Shown piece by piece: positions 44,301 to 56,249 of a stretch of DNA of 64,000 bases (position 1 is its first letter; every line of letters starts with the position of its first letter). Position numbers and translations under genes: made by a program. The notes beneath the pieces are model-generated. The model searched no databases. It saw only the letters and a list, made by a program, of their open reading frames with translations, and was not told where the DNA came from. The DNA is from Stomoxys calcitrans (lineage: Eukaryota; Arthropoda; Insecta; Diptera; Muscidae), in assembly GCF_963082655.1 (NCBI RefSeq), contig NC_081554.1, positions 192,230,206 through 192,294,205 of the forward strand, written 5' to 3'.

Positions 44301-47300
44301 TCGCAACTCCAGGACAATTTATCTCTTGTCAACACTTGATGTGAAGAACGCATCCAATAGCCTCACATAGTCTGACGTTCTTCACTTACCTTAAGAGGAT
44401 TTTAATTTACCCGCGTATTAAATGGGTAGTTAACTGCGTAACGGAGTACTGATTTAAAACTCTCCAGATGGAACCAATGGAAATAAGGTAACATCAGGAG
44501 CGGCACTGGGCTCCGTACTTAAACCGGATCTTTGGAATTCCAGTTATTATAGAATACACTGAACAGAAATGGCAGACACGGAATAAACACGGAAGGGGGA
44601 GAGCACAAACTAGCTAGCTAGACTCTCATATCTTGAACCTTACAATGTACAAGTAAGTACAATGTTCTAGCAAGTGCATTTATAAGTCGCTAGAAATTGC
44701 AGATAACACCTTCTTCATTGTGAGTGCTGGGTCGAAGGACGCAGGACGCAGGAAATTGTAAATCCCCTGCGACAAATTTCCACAGAATGATGGAAAACGA
44801 AAGAAACTGGGAGACGGTGATGAGAGACGACGAACTAGTACTAGTACAGGAAGAAGATGGACCTGGCCGCAGTGACGTAGATTGCAGAGGTCTGCACACA
44901 GATGTAATGAAGATGATTTGGATAATCACCTGAAATAGGGTTCACCTCGAAGTAATGCGAAAGCGGTTACGTAGGAAAATTAACCCCCCATGGTGACGAG
45001 TGGTTGGGTTTTCGCTGGTACAATTGATAACAATGGAGTCTGGTATACGACGAGAGATGAACTCGTTAGATGCGCAATGCATTTTACCCATCCTGACCAG
45101 CAAAAAGTAAGTGCCCTGAAAGATCGTGCACTCGTCCGGAAGTGTCATCAATATGTCGAAGTAAAATTCACCAAAGTAGACCCCCTATCCCGTTTCCTAC
45201 ACGATCATAGACCTATCCAGGGAACCTTCTCTTCTTTCTCCAAGCATCGATTGTATCCAAAATGAAAATGTGTTTATACCCATCCTCCTTCTGCATTTTC
45301 CGAGTTCCCTAATCTAAGCGCAAACTTGACAGTAAGTTCTACCAATGGGCGGTTTAGACGTCTGATTCCAACGCAAGTAGGTATAGAGTCTTCCAATCCC
45401 CAAATTTACACCATATCTCTGACCCATATGTCAATAGTAGTGTAACGATGCACAGTGGGCCAAATGGCAAAAAATTTGAAATAAATCTTCAACTTTTTAC
45501 TGTTGATCTTAACCACTAAGATCAACAGTAAAAAGTTGAAGATGTTCTGGGCGTTTATAGAAGAGGACATTGGCTCTCAGGTGCATATTTTTAATACAGG
45601 GTGAGATATAGGGCACTGTTTGATCTGGTTTAGACGAGGACTGCATAGTCTGACTTCGGCTCGAAGTGTGCTTACTCAACTTTAAACCAGACTCTGGCTA
45701 AATACTGCGACCCGACCTTCAAACCCCGACTCCGTAACTTTGGTCAAGACCTCTGCGTGCAAAGCAGTGAAATTCATGCTGAAGTTGAACCATTGGAATT
45801 GGATGGTGTTCCCAAAGAAATTTTGATTTTCTCATAGGGTTGAGTTTCGGAAAGTCTGGCAAACATTCTAACATCAGAAATAGGACGGATATTTTCGAAG
45901 CCCACCCCAAAAAAGGAAATATAGAATAGTACCACATTGTCAATTTTTTGAAGATGATCGCGGGAAATCTGTGAAAAGTATGTCTGTAGATTGAAAATCC
46001 CTTTCTGTCTGAATTGGACAAGGATCAAAACCTAAGACATCAATGCTGACATAGATTATTTCTCATGCTTCTAACTTCTTTAAACTAGTGAAAAAATTTC
46101 CGCAAGAGATCTGCCGCGATATTCCTCTTAATCATACCCCACTCGGATTCTTCAACACAATGAATTGGTTTTCTTTCTTCTCTTCTCTTTCAGGTAGAAC
46201 AATTCTATTCACGCCAATTTCAAGATCGCGAAGATGGTCTCGTTCGTTTGCGCAATTTCCTTAAGGGCCAGGAAACTGAAATACCCAACAATTCCAACAA
46301 CACAGAAAATACTGCTGGTCCCAATAAAGTGGCTCGCAGTGCTGCCTTCTTGTTGCACCGATCGGTGCGGGATGCTGTCTACTCTGTTTTCAATCAGGCC
46401 ACCGAAACGGTGAGAGTTCTATTTCTGGAATATGTACCCGGACGGGTGTCACAAAGCGAGGTGGCTCGTTGTGTAGATCGTTTGCTGCCAGAACTTTTGG
46501 CCAAATCGGGTGATCCTTCAGCCCGCATACACACCTTGGCCCAGCATACCATACTGAGTATGGCCTCTTGTCCCGAGGTGGCGGAACAGCATTTAGTGGC
46601 GCCCGCCCTATCAAGGACCGTAAGTTCTGGCACCCATCCGCGTTTGGCCTTGAGCCGAATGCAAATGTTAGAGCAATTGGTGCTCAGCCAAGGTATCAGC
46701 ACTGACAAGCACAGCGGTTTGACATGTCGTGCCCTCTCGGAATGCGGCTGTTCGGGTATACATCATCCCGCGGAGCCGGTGCGTAAGGTAGCCGAAAGGA
46801 TTCTATTGTTGGTGTACAAAGTAAATCCACGTCTAGTGCGTAAACAGCTACCGCCCGATGATGATATAACGCGACGTAATCTGCTGTATCGCCAATTATT
46901 TACCGAGTTCGACAAGTTGGACCTGGAGCGCAAAACGGAAATGCTGGAGGCTAATAAATATGCAGGCGGCCATAGTTCCAGTGATCCCCAATCACCTCCC
47001 TCAAATCGTAGTGCAGTGGAACATTTGCAATTGGGTGGTGGTGGTGGTGGTGGAGGAGGAGCAAGTGGTGGCAGCTCTGACAGTAGGGCCAGTCCCTATG
47101 GATTTTCCTGCAAGTCGCCTGACTCACAATCAAGTCCTATGCGCCGCTCGGAAACACGCATACTAAAAAGCCGAAGTGGTCAAACATTGGCCCAAGGGGG
47201 CAATAATCCTGGAACCAGCAATGGCTATGCAGGACGTGAAAATTCCAAATGTAATGGCAAGCAGCAGTATAATGAGTTGCTGAAGCGCTCCATGATATCA

Positions 47301-47980
47301 GCCAGCAGTTCTAGAAAGAATTCCCATTCGAATTCCAATTCGGAATCATTTGAAGAGACTGGAGATGTGATGTAGGTTATTTTTTAAATAAACAGAAGAA
47401 GGAGAGAGAGGACAGTAAGTTGTTTTTTTTTTTTTGTTGTTGTTGCAGATGTTGTCCATTTTGTGATTGGTCCTCCCAAAATGGTGATCAATCCCAATTG
47501 GATCGTCATTATTGGAAATCCTGTCCATTTCTTACAAAGTGTCCCCAATGCAGTCAGGTGTTGGAGGTGGCGGCTTTAAATTATCATTTGACCAGTGAGT
47601 TGCTTTGAAAAGAGAGAGAGAGAGACAGACAGAAATAATTCCAATACTTTGTTGATATTTTCAGAGGAATGCGAGACCAAAGACAACTACATCATGTGTG
47701 AGCGTTGCACAGAATCGGTGCATAAGCAACTCTATGATCTGCATCAAATGGAAGACTATTGCAGAGGTAACAAGAATCATAGTACAGCAAAGCTTTAGCA
47801 TTTATTAACTTTTTTCTTTTCTCTCACATAGAACTAAAAACCGGAGCTGCTCGTTGCCCTTTGTGTCACGACGATGTACATTTGCCCTTGGATGGTGGCT
47901 GGAAACTACATTTACTGAGTGCCTCCGGGTGCCCCGGTAATTCAAGAAGACGTTCCAAGAAATCCACCTCATCTTCATAA
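41322..47980 (+). CDS. Cep104: Centrosomal protein 104 (CEP104), ciliary tip protein, first exon missing
   Basis: CEP104 is a conserved microtubule-binding protein of centrioles and the tip of growing cilia; its TOG domain binds tubulin. Exons: 41322-41489, 41555-42704, 43378-43492, 46194-47371, 47449-47594, 47665-47766 and 47832-47980. All phases agree and give 1002 codons plus stop. Counting from exon 2: 1-160, N-terminal jelly-roll domain (ASELNTHGPTVHGWRSAP, QLLAHQYLI, QIALIAVNVLGEDLE); 190-280, a helical region with FEYARKLKL and ERLGRYALAKR; a Gly/Ser-rich linker; 525-720, the TOG array; 872-1002, zinc fingers with CCPFC, HYWKSCPFLTKCPQC, CERC, and CPLCH...GC. The start methionine and about 13 residues belong to an upstream exon I could not find; exon 2 begins in phase 1, so it is not the first. 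Introns run from 65 to 2701 bases. Confidence 0.93.
43493..46193 (+). other. Large Cep104 intron (2.7 kb)
   Basis: Between GTGAGT at 43493 and TTTCAG at 46193. Contains a perfect 27-base hairpin (45485-45543), a LINE-derived scrap at about 45260-45420 shared with 55970-56110 and 48780-48890, and otherwise no recognised gene. Short open frames at 44690-45265 show no recognisable domain. Confidence 0.6.
45485..45543. repeat. Perfect inverted repeat, 27-base arms, 5-base loop
   Basis: Arms 45485-45511 and 45517-45543 are exact reverse complements (ATCTTCAACTTTTTACTGTT... and its complement), with loop ACCAC. Lies in the Cep104 intron, so it would be transcribed into a long hairpin. Confidence 0.95.
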
Positions 47981-48611
47981 ATCTCTGCCAACTTGAGTTT
48001 TTGTTCCATGACAAATAAGCACAGTCTCCTAAATGAATTATTTTCGGGACAATCACATCAGTCGGTCCACCATCTGCCTTATTAAGATGCAAACAAGGGC
48101 GACAGAATAATTTGGGAAAATAATCAAAAAACATCACTAACAAAATCAATTAAAATATTGAGAAAGTCAATGAGATGCTACAGGGGGGAGCAAATCTAGC
48201 CCCCTTCTCTATGTTGAGCTCTTCTATACTCTACATAATTTAGGGATTTATAATCATAAGCACATTTGAAACTGAATTTAAGACAGAAATCCTCATAAAA
48301 CGTCTTAAACTGTTAAGTGATACAATTTTTTTGGAGCTTAAACTTAAACAAGAATTTGAAAAAACACATGCTATTGCAATAGATAACCATTTCAAATCAA
48401 ACCGTTAATAGCAACTGCAGCATTAAAATCTTAAACATAAAGCACTAGCCTACATGAGGGGAAAGTCTTCGCCTGGTGGGAATGAAGTCAGTGAGCTTGC
48501 ATACATTGAATGATTTTCTATACTTTAAGTTCTGGAGAGGTAGAGTAATTCCTACTCTAGTCCTGGCGATATTTATGAGGGCTTCACCTTATAAACTTTT
48601 ACCAAAATTAC

Positions 48612-48715
48612 CATTTCACTCAAATGTCAACATCGAGAAGTTGGTCTCTTTCGTTTACGCGATTGCCTTAATAGTCAGGAACATGAAAGACCCCACAATT
48701 GCAAAAACCAGAATT
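48612..48715 (+). pseudogene. Decayed partial copy of Cep104 exon 5
   Basis: GAAGTTGGTCTCTTTCGTTT and GACCCCACAATTGCAAAAAC align with GAAGATGGTCTCGTTCGTTT and TACCCAACAATTCCAACAAC at 46231-46305, about three bases in four identical over roughly 100 bases by eye. Same strand, about 0.6 kb after the Cep104 stop. Not coding now. It may have been carried by a mobile element, since SINE- and LINE-like scraps flank it. Confidence 0.55.
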
Positions 48716-48959
48716 TGGTAAAATTTTAGAACTTTTGGCTGCTTGATTAACACGCTCACTTCTTTCCGAGCAGTGGGAGTATCTAATCACTGCACGGTGC
48801 ATTCTTAGCCAGCCTGGGGTCTTTATTTGGAACTTTGCCGCCAAAATTGCACTTAGCCTGAGAGAGCTCGGCATGCTCAAAGGGGACGGGTATGGCCACC
48901 GTTTTTAATATTATGTATGTATATCGAAGGAAAGTATATGGAAGAAGAGCTAGCCCCCA

Positions 48960-49930
48960 TAGTTCATATGCGGGCTATTAGACGCATATTTCGAGGTGTT
49001 ACAAACAGAATGGCGAAATTAGTATACCTCCATTCTATGGTGTAGGGTATAAAAATAGATATATTGAGCTGAAGCTTTGCACTGATTCTTTTTTGTCCAT
49101 AAGCAGGTTAAGTTCGAAGATGGGCTATACTGGACTATATCTTGATATAGCCCCCATATAGACCGATCCGCCTATTTAGGGTCTTAGGCCCATAAAAGTC
49201 ACATTTTGCTGAAATTTGGGACAGTGAGTTGTGTTAGGCCCTTCGACATCTTTCTTCAATTTGGCTTAAATCGGTTCAGATTTGGATAAAGCTGCCATAT
49301 AGACCGTTCTCTCGATTTAAGGTCTTGCGCCAATAAAAGACACATTTATTGTCCCATCAAGCCATAATTTGGGACGGTGAGTTGTGTAAGGCCCTTCGAC
49401 GTCCATCTTCAATTTGGCTCAGATCGGGCCAAATTTGGATATAGGTTTTGGGCCCTAAAAGGCGCATTTATTGCCTGATTTCGACGAACTTTGGGACAGT
49501 GAGTTGTGTTAGGCCCTTAAACATTCGACTTTAATTTGGCCAAGATCGGTTCAGATTTGGATATAGCTGCCACATAGGTCAATATCTCCATTTAAGGTCT
49601 TGGTCCCATAAAAGGCGCATTTATTGTCCGATTTAGTCAAACCTTGGGACAGAGAGTTGTGTTAGGCCCCTCGAAATCCTTGTCGTATATGGTTCAGTTC
49701 GGCCAAAAAGACAATATTTTGTTCTACAAAATTGAACAATGACTTGTACTTATTAGACCACTCCATGTCCGTGTCGAATTTGGTCCTTATCGAACCATTT
49801 TTCGGTATAGCTGCTATGAGCGCATAAATTATACATTTTTAACGGTATGACGAAAGGTGGTTTATATGTATACCCGAGGTGGTGGGTATCCAAAGTTCGG
49901 CCCGGCCGAACTTAACGCCTTTTTACTTGT
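48960..49930 (-). repeat. Family I scrap joined to a family II copy
   Basis: TAGTATACCTCCATTCTATG at about 49020, then family II units (GCCCCCATATAGACCGATCC, GCCATATAGACCG) to GGCCCGGCCGAACTTAACGC at 49900-49919. Confidence 0.75.
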
Positions 49931-50083
49931 TTTTATTGAAAATTTTTCTTTCGGCTAACTGAACAAAATTGGGTGGGGCCAAGGTGGCTAACTTTTAAGA
50001 CCCAGCTATGGGCCCCAGGCTTTCTAGTGCCCCGAAGTAACACGGTTTCCACATCAAATATAATCATTGTAAACTTTTTGCAG

Positions 50084-50295
50084 GAGGCCACCGTAGCGCA
50101 GAGGTTAGCATGTCCTCCTATGACGCTGAACGCCTGGGTGCGAATCCTGGCGAGACCATCAAAAAGGTGTCGCATTGCGGCACGCCGTTCGGACTCGGCT
50201 ATAAAAAATAAGGCCCCTTATCATTGAGCTTAAACTTTAATCGGAATGCACTCATTGGTATGAGAGAAGTATCCCCTATTCCTTAATGGGAAATT
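50084..50295 (+). mobile_element. tRNA-derived SINE with internal deletion
   Basis: Head GGCCACCGTAGCGCAGAGGT, B box changed to GGTGCGAATCC, then a jump from GAGACCATCA to AAAGGTGTCGCATTGCGGCA (body deleted), then the tail ATTCCTTAATGGG. Confidence 0.75.
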
Positions 50296-50309
50296 TAGTT
50301 TAGTAGTAG

Positions 50310-51480
50310 TAATTCTCCTCAGACAGAATGTCCTCAAACTTGTTATCAACCCGGAGACAAACTCCGCAATGGAAAGGGTACATGCAAATTCAGGTACTCA
50401 TTCATTAGGGTTGCCAATACATACAAATACCTACATACTATTTATCCCCATTATTCAATTCTTCCCAGGCAAAAAGGTGATCTCCCCGTGCGAAGGCTTT
50501 ATTAAAAATTACAATTCAACAAAACAAAAAACAAACACGACTATAAAATTAAGTTTTATACATTTATACATAATAACACGTATTATTTTGTATAACAGCA
50601 TTGAAAACTACTATTTTTACTTATTTTGTTACAAAATAAAATATGTAATGCTACACTACATATAAACGATTTATTTATTTATTTTATAAAACTAAGTTTG
50701 TATTTTAAGTTCCTATTTTAAGCATAAAACTTTGTTATGAATTAGTTTTTGTTTTGGAAATTGTGTTTTTGTTAAACTTCATTATACAATACAAAAACAA
50801 AAAACCTGTTATGTTCATGGCGTGTTTACACAGGAAGATAAATTAAACAAGTTTGGAAAAAGGTAGTTTCCTATACACAAAATAAGCTTTTCAATTAAAT
50901 AGATTATTGGACTTTCAAGTTTTTTGTCTTTAACCTTTGTCCACCAACTTGTTGAATTAATTTATCTCCTTGTACGAACAGCTCATTGCCGATTAAGCAC
51001 CTAAGTATTTTTTTTTTAAAGTTTCTCTCAAAGTGTTAACCCAATAATCTTTGTTATCAATGTTATTATATGGTACATAAATTATGTTTTGTTTGAATTT
51101 TAAATAAAAATCCTCCTCTACTACTATTCAAACTATATATTCTGTTCAAATGTCTCAAATAAATTTGTACTTAGTTTATTTTCAACAAAAACTATAGTTA
51201 AACGTCCGTTAAATGAAACCCATCCAATTTGAAATAAAATATTAATAAAGAAAAACAAAACCAAACAAGACAATTATTAGAAAATTAAATTAATAAATAT
51301 GAAATGAATACAATTCAATTGTAGATTAAAGATTGATGAATGATTCTGAATAAAATTACATACAAAAATTAAGTTTTTTTCTAATTGTAAAACTTTGGTA
51401 AGTAATGGCAAAATAATGCACCTGACCTTTTCAGTCCACTAAACGCATATCATTTGATCAGTTTTATTTCCCAATCTGGC
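50310..51480. other. AT-rich sequence with no recognised feature
   Basis: Very AT-rich, with many short open frames. I see no conserved protein motif, RNA gene or repeat family, apart from a block near 51490-51540 that recurs near 37697. Confidence 0.5.
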
Positions 51481-51554
51481 GGATTAGCTAGTTTATGTAC
51501 AAATAAAACGCTCTTCCCGCTAAATGCTTATCCCCATATTCACAAACTATAGGA

Positions 51555-51800
51555 AGTTTACATTGAAGTTTTTATGATCTGAATTTAATTAAATCCAAAA
51601 ACAAATGCTGTCCGTTTACACTGCGTTTTTTGGGGATTTAAGTGACATACGCCAGCGTACATGCGTACACATGAATGTGCATATCACACGCAACCATAGA
51701 CAATTCTTGAAAACAGTTGTATATTTTGGTACTTTTAACGATTATTCAGCCATGAGCGGGATTTAAAAATAAATCCCTCCCCTATAAACAGGGTTTTTTA
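51555..51800 (-). repeat. Family IV repeat, inverted copy
   Basis: Mirror of the block at 40975-41235: ACATGCGTACACATGAATGT, GACAATTCTTGAAAACAGTT and AACGATTATTCAGCCATGAG. Confidence 0.55.
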
Positions 51801-51804
51801 AGAT

Positions 51805-52390
51805 ATAATGACGGAAAACAATAACTTAGGTCCTGTTGCTAGTGATATTGGCTTTATGGATAATTGTATCAGTCGATGTAATAATAATCTTATTTCAGGC
51901 CATATTAATGCCCAAAGTTTTTGTCCCTCGAATTCGAACACGACACTAGAGGAATTTAAAAAAAAATGTTTGCCAAATGTAGTCTCGATGTTATTAGAAT
52001 CACGGAGATATGGTTTAACCATGACATATTTACAAGGTAGTGTACCGTAAACAGCTGAGTAAATTTTTTTTTCGCGAAGTGCACTATCTCTCAACGAATT
52101 TTGGTTCTGTGTGTATGTATTATTGTTAAGAACCATCACACACACAAACAACGAAAAATGGCGCGAAATAATAACACACACAAAATCAGAGTTGCACTAA
52201 TCACTGATTTTGACAGATAGTGCACTCAATATTTTGTTGTTGGGCAACTGCCACTACCTGTGAATCTTTATATATTGAAATTGTTGGGAATGGGTCTTCT
52301 ATGGTTGTTTATTTACCTAACGGGAATGTTGATTTTGACAAGTATCCTGGGCTTGTTGTCATGGGTGACTTTTTGAACCTGTCAAATCAT
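51805..52390 (+). mobile_element. LINE endonuclease remnant split by a MITE
   Basis: SGHINAQSFCPSNSNTTLEE, then after a frameshift DVIRITEIWFNHD, the endonuclease start of a non-LTR retrotransposon. After 52226 it resumes with YIEIVGNGSS, VVYLPNGNVDFDKYPG and VVMGDFLNL. Stops and frameshifts throughout. May be the same family as the RT remnant at 21790-23270. Confidence 0.7.
52078..52226. mobile_element. Short MITE-like insert
   Basis: 149 bases bounded by inverted AGTGCACTATCT (52078-52089) and AGATAGTGCACT (52215-52226). It sits where the LINE endonuclease reading is interrupted. Family unknown. Confidence 0.55.
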
Positions 52391-52562
52391 TTAATATGAG
52401 GTTTTGGTCCTTAGATGTGGCCTGCAAACTGTTCACAATTCTTTACCAACACACCTACATCTACAGAATAATAGTACCTCCCTCATCTTTAATAGCGCGT
52501 AAATTTCAGTTACAGTTTCCCTTTTTCTGCTCCCATCATAGCTTTATTGTAATTTCCATTGT

Positions 52563-53265
52563 TATACCCTCCACCATAGGATGGGGGTATACTAATTTCG
52601 TCATTCTGTTTGTAACACCTCGAAATATACGTCTAAGACCCCATAAAGTATATATATTCTTGATCGTCATGTCGATCTAGCCATGTCCGTCCGTCCGTCT
52701 GTCTGTCGAAAGCACGCAAACTTTCGAAGGAATAAAGCTAGCCGCTTGAAATTTTGCACAAATACCTTTTATTAGTGTAGGTCGGTTGGTATTGTAAATG
52801 GGCTAAATCGGCCCATGTGTTTTTTTTGTTCGTTATACTCTTTAAGGTAAGTGGCGAACTCGGAGTTCATAAATGTGAACCTTAATTCAGGGTATACCAT
52901 ACATTTTAGGGGCACAATTAGGTTGTCCCTATTAGGTGTAAAACAAAACAATGTGGTATTTGTATGCAGAGATGCATTTTTCAACGCAACGCTCAAAAAG
53001 AAAATTTGCCCATGAACACTCCATTAAGGTATAGGGGCAAACGTTTGCCCCTGTACATCAAAAAGAAATATCTGTGCAAAATTGAAGCGGCTTTCTTTAT
53101 GCCTTTGGCCTCTATAGTGATTTCGACAGACAGACGGACTGACAGACATCGACACGATCGAGAAAATATATACTTTATGGGGTCGCAGCTCAATATTTCG
53201 AGGCGTTACAAACGAAATGACTAGATTAGTATACGCCCCATTCTATGGTGGTGGGTATAAAAATA
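52563..53265. repeat. Family I repeat with internal deletion
   Basis: Opens TATACCCTCCACCATAGGAT and closes CCATTCTATGGTGGTGGGTA. The middle holds a SINE tail scrap (CCCATGAACACTCCATTAAG) at about 53010. Confidence 0.7.
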
Positions 53266-53395
53266 TTAAATAAAACTTTGAAATTTCGTTTTGAATAGCA
53301 ATTAACATCATGCATTGTGATTAAATCACCCTTTGTAACTATCCAAATTAAAATATAAAATGTCAATAAGTTCTAATTTCATGTTTTTTTAACCA

Positions 53396-53566
53396 TTATT
53401 TCTTTTTTAAACATTGATTTAATTCAACACGTTCCGATACTTCACCGTCCTCTACCACCATCAAATGTGAACTGAGGCCACAGTCCCCAACATTCCATCT
53501 ACCAGGCCAAAGAAGAATTTCATTCACCGGTACTTTGGGCAATAATTCAATTTGAAATTTGGTACA
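53396..53566 (-). CDS. Unidentified coding-like open frame or last exon
   Basis: Minus-strand frame open from a stop near 53567 to TAA at 53396-53398, without an internal ATG near its start. It reads CTKFQIELLPKVPVNEILLW, then PGRWNVGDCGLSSHLMVVED, and ends ELNQCLKKK. GC content is higher than the flanks and the composition looks protein-like. I do not recognise it. It could be a last exon (possible AG after CCCAAAG near 53528), a transposon scrap, or chance. Confidence 0.25.
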   Translation of the reverse strand, partial: CTKFQIELLPKVPVNEILLWPGRWNVGDCGLSSHLMVVEDGEVSERVELNQCLKKK

Positions 53567-54162
53567 ATTAAAAAATGAAGCTTATAATTAAAAGCTGTCG
53601 CAATTACCTATCACTAATAAACAAACAAATGTTGTAATTAATCGTGGTGGACTACTATACTAAAGATAACTTATTTTAAAATTTACACTGGAAAAATTAT
53701 GTTGGTAGAAATACAAGAATGGTTTTTAATGGAAATGGATTTAATGAAGAAAACTAGGGAGCTAGAGCTTATCAGACACATTTGTCCTTATGGACCTTAA
53801 TGTCGTCAAGATACCTTCCGTGATAATCATTATGCGAGATTTCAATGTGCGCAGCTGAATGGACTACTGCAAAGTGCCCGGTTTTAGTCCTTTTATCAAA
53901 ATCCAGTAGTTCCTTCATCCTTCTTCGATCGATGCACAGTGTTGCAAAATTGAAAAATTTTGGAAATAACACTTTGGAACGGATAGAGAAATGTACACGA
54001 AACTTAACATTGTCTATGTAGAGGGGTTTTTTGATAAGTATGGAAAATTTGGGGACCCTCAGAAGCGGACCCACGGCGCTTAACAGTGCATCACCTCGAG
54101 CATATCAAATTTTTAATTGCTTACCAAACAATCATTTATGGCCCGTTCGGCTTGACTCTTTT

Positions 54163-54510
54163 TATACCCTACACCACTACTGTGGTACAGGGTATTATAA
54201 CAAAGTGCATTTGTTTGTAACACCCAAATGGAAGAGAGAAAGACCCATTGATAAGTATAGCGATCGACTCTGAAATCACTTTCTGATTCCATTTATCTAT
54301 GTCCGTCTGTCTGTCCGCCTGTCCATGTTAATTTGTGTACGAACTACAGGTCGCAATTTTCATCCGATCGTCTTCAAACTTGGTACAGGCATGTTTTTCG
54401 GCCTAGAGACGAAGCCTATTGAAAGTGGAAAAAATCGGGTTAGATTTGGATATAGCTCCTATATATGTGTTCGTCCGATTTGCAGTATCTTACATATATA
54501 TAAAATTCAA
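54163..54510. repeat. Family III repeat fragment
   Basis: TATACCCTACACCACTACTG, GTACAGGGTATTATAACAAA and GATTTGGATATAGCTCCTAT. Partner of 10520-11385. Confidence 0.65.
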
Positions 54511-54517
54511 TTTGTGT

Positions 54518-55175
54518 TTGTTTGTTGGTTTGTATAGACTCAAAAACGGCTGAACCGATTACCTTGCAATTTTAGGCTATATAATTTTTTGATATCGGGA
54601 GGGGGAGGACCCTCCCTCTTACCACAAAAGTATTACCCAAAAATAAAAATGGACCGATCGGGTCAATATGGGATTTAAATGAAAGGTATTCAAGAGTAGA
54701 GTACGAATTTCATAATAAAAGTTGGATCTAAGTACCTGGGGAGCCGCCCCAGCTCCAAATCCCTTAAAAAGGGGTTATTTGACGATCATGATAATATGGA
54801 ACTCAAATAAAAGGAATTTGGGAGTAGTTTTCGAATATGGTCAGGAAGTAGGAATAGGCTTTATAATTTATTGATAAAGGAACACCAAAAACACCACGCC
54901 AAACCAAAAGTGGATCGATAAGGACAATATGGGTATCAAATGAAAAGTATGCGGGAGTAGATAACGAAACTGGCATACAAATTCATGTCGAAGTATAGGG
55001 GGTCAACCCTCTCCCACAAAAACGCCCAAAAAGGAAACATTAGCCAATCACGGATATATGGGACTCGGTTTGTTTGTTCCGTATAGACTGAAAAACGGCA
55101 GAACCGATTTTCTCGAAATTGACGTATATTGTATAATTTTTCAGTATCGGAACTTTTCTGTTATCGCTTTTAAAC
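54518..55175 (+). repeat. Family V repeat
   Basis: TTTGTTGGTTTGTATAGACT, AACGGCTGAACCGATTACCT and GGTATTCAAGAGTAGAGTAC. The start of a second copy follows at 55065. Confidence 0.7.
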
Positions 55176-55191
55176 TAAGCATTAGAATTCT

Positions 55192-55810
55192 ACTACTACT
55201 GAGCTCGAATCCTGGCGAGAACATCAGATAAAACTTTCAGTGGTGGTTATCCCTCCCAATGCTGGCGACATTTGATAGGCACTGTATATTTTGATATGCC
55301 TTCCATGTAAAATCTCCTCTCCAAAGAGGTGTCACACAGCCGCACGTTGTTCGGAGCTGGCAAACTATCGACAATCGTAGCATTCAATATTTCTTGTTAT
55401 ATTGTAAGTATCGATAGCATCGATGCTATCGTTATTTTCCCTATATTTCACACGAAAATGTAAAGTAAAAATCACGAGATCGGTTTATTTAGGCAGTTGG
55501 AAGCCATGAGAGAATTCATTATACAAAATTTTAGCTTAATCTGATAAAAATTGCGCCCTTTATAGGCCCAATGCATCTTAAGGGTTAATTTCACTGTCGG
55601 ATAGCTTATTTGTGCTCAATTTTGCAAAAAATTTAACTTTGCCGATAGTATCGATAGGACATATATCAATGGATATTCAGATAAAAAATAAAATATCGGA
55701 CTCGGCTATAAAAAGGAGGCTCCTTAAAATTGAGCTTAAACTTTTATCGTAAAGCACTCATCGATATGATAGAAGTATCCCCGTTGTTCCTTAAAGAAAT
55801 GTCCATAATC
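55192..55810 (+). mobile_element. tRNA-derived SINE interrupted by another element
   Basis: The left part (CGAATCCTGGCGAGAACATC, body to GTTCGGA at 55354) and right part (GGACTCGGCTATAAAAAGGA from about 55696, to CCGTTGTTCCTTAAAG) join exactly into the SINE consensus. The 340-base insert between is the CTATCGAT-rich element also seen at 31704-32207. A GGA is present on both sides, a possible target duplication. Confidence 0.75.
55355..55696. mobile_element. CTATCGAT-rich non-autonomous element
   Basis: Opens GCTGGCAAACTATCGACAAT. Contains ATCGATAGCATCGATGCTAT, a palindrome, and TTGCCGATAGTATCGATAGG. No frame. Its ends are defined by the interrupted SINE. Confidence 0.65.
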
Positions 55811-55839
55811 GAATTTGCAAAATCCCATTCCAGGATTTC

Positions 55840-56190
55840 ATTTGTGGCTATCATCATGGCACTGACCTCTGCCTGAAACAGCGTACAATAGTTTGGCCGT
55901 CTCACCGCAATATCGAGTCAAGTCGGTGTCAAATAGTCAGGTATATTGCTCATCCTACCCATCGCATCTTTAGAATCTAAAATGGAACTGTAGCCACACC
56001 CGTTCTCCTTCGGCATGCCGAGTTCCCTCAGCCTAAGGGCAACCTTGGAGGACAGTTTCGGGTACAGACCCCAATAGGTCTCATATTCGCTTTCAAACCT
56101 GTCTGCGGTGTGGACCTTGACATTTCCGTGATTACAATGCCAGCCAGTCTTCGCACCTCTCACAATTACCTGAACATTGGGGTAGATCAA
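55840..56190 (-). mobile_element. LINE RNase H remnant
   Basis: Minus strand: VIVRGAKTGWHCNHGNVKVH, then LSSKVALRLRELGM, then after 55920 VRRPNYCTLFQAEVSAMMIA, the RNase H TLFQAEV block of I/LOA-type LINEs. Order is partly scrambled and no full frame remains. Confidence 0.6.
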
Positions 56191-56249
56191 TTTGTGTGGA
56201 CAAAAAGAAACATCAAGTGGTAATCATTATCTAGATTTTCTCTAAATTC

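Noticed and set aside
44690..45265. Open frames in the Cep104 intron as a nested gene
   Set aside because: No recognisable domain, no agreement between frames, and part of the area is a LINE scrap.
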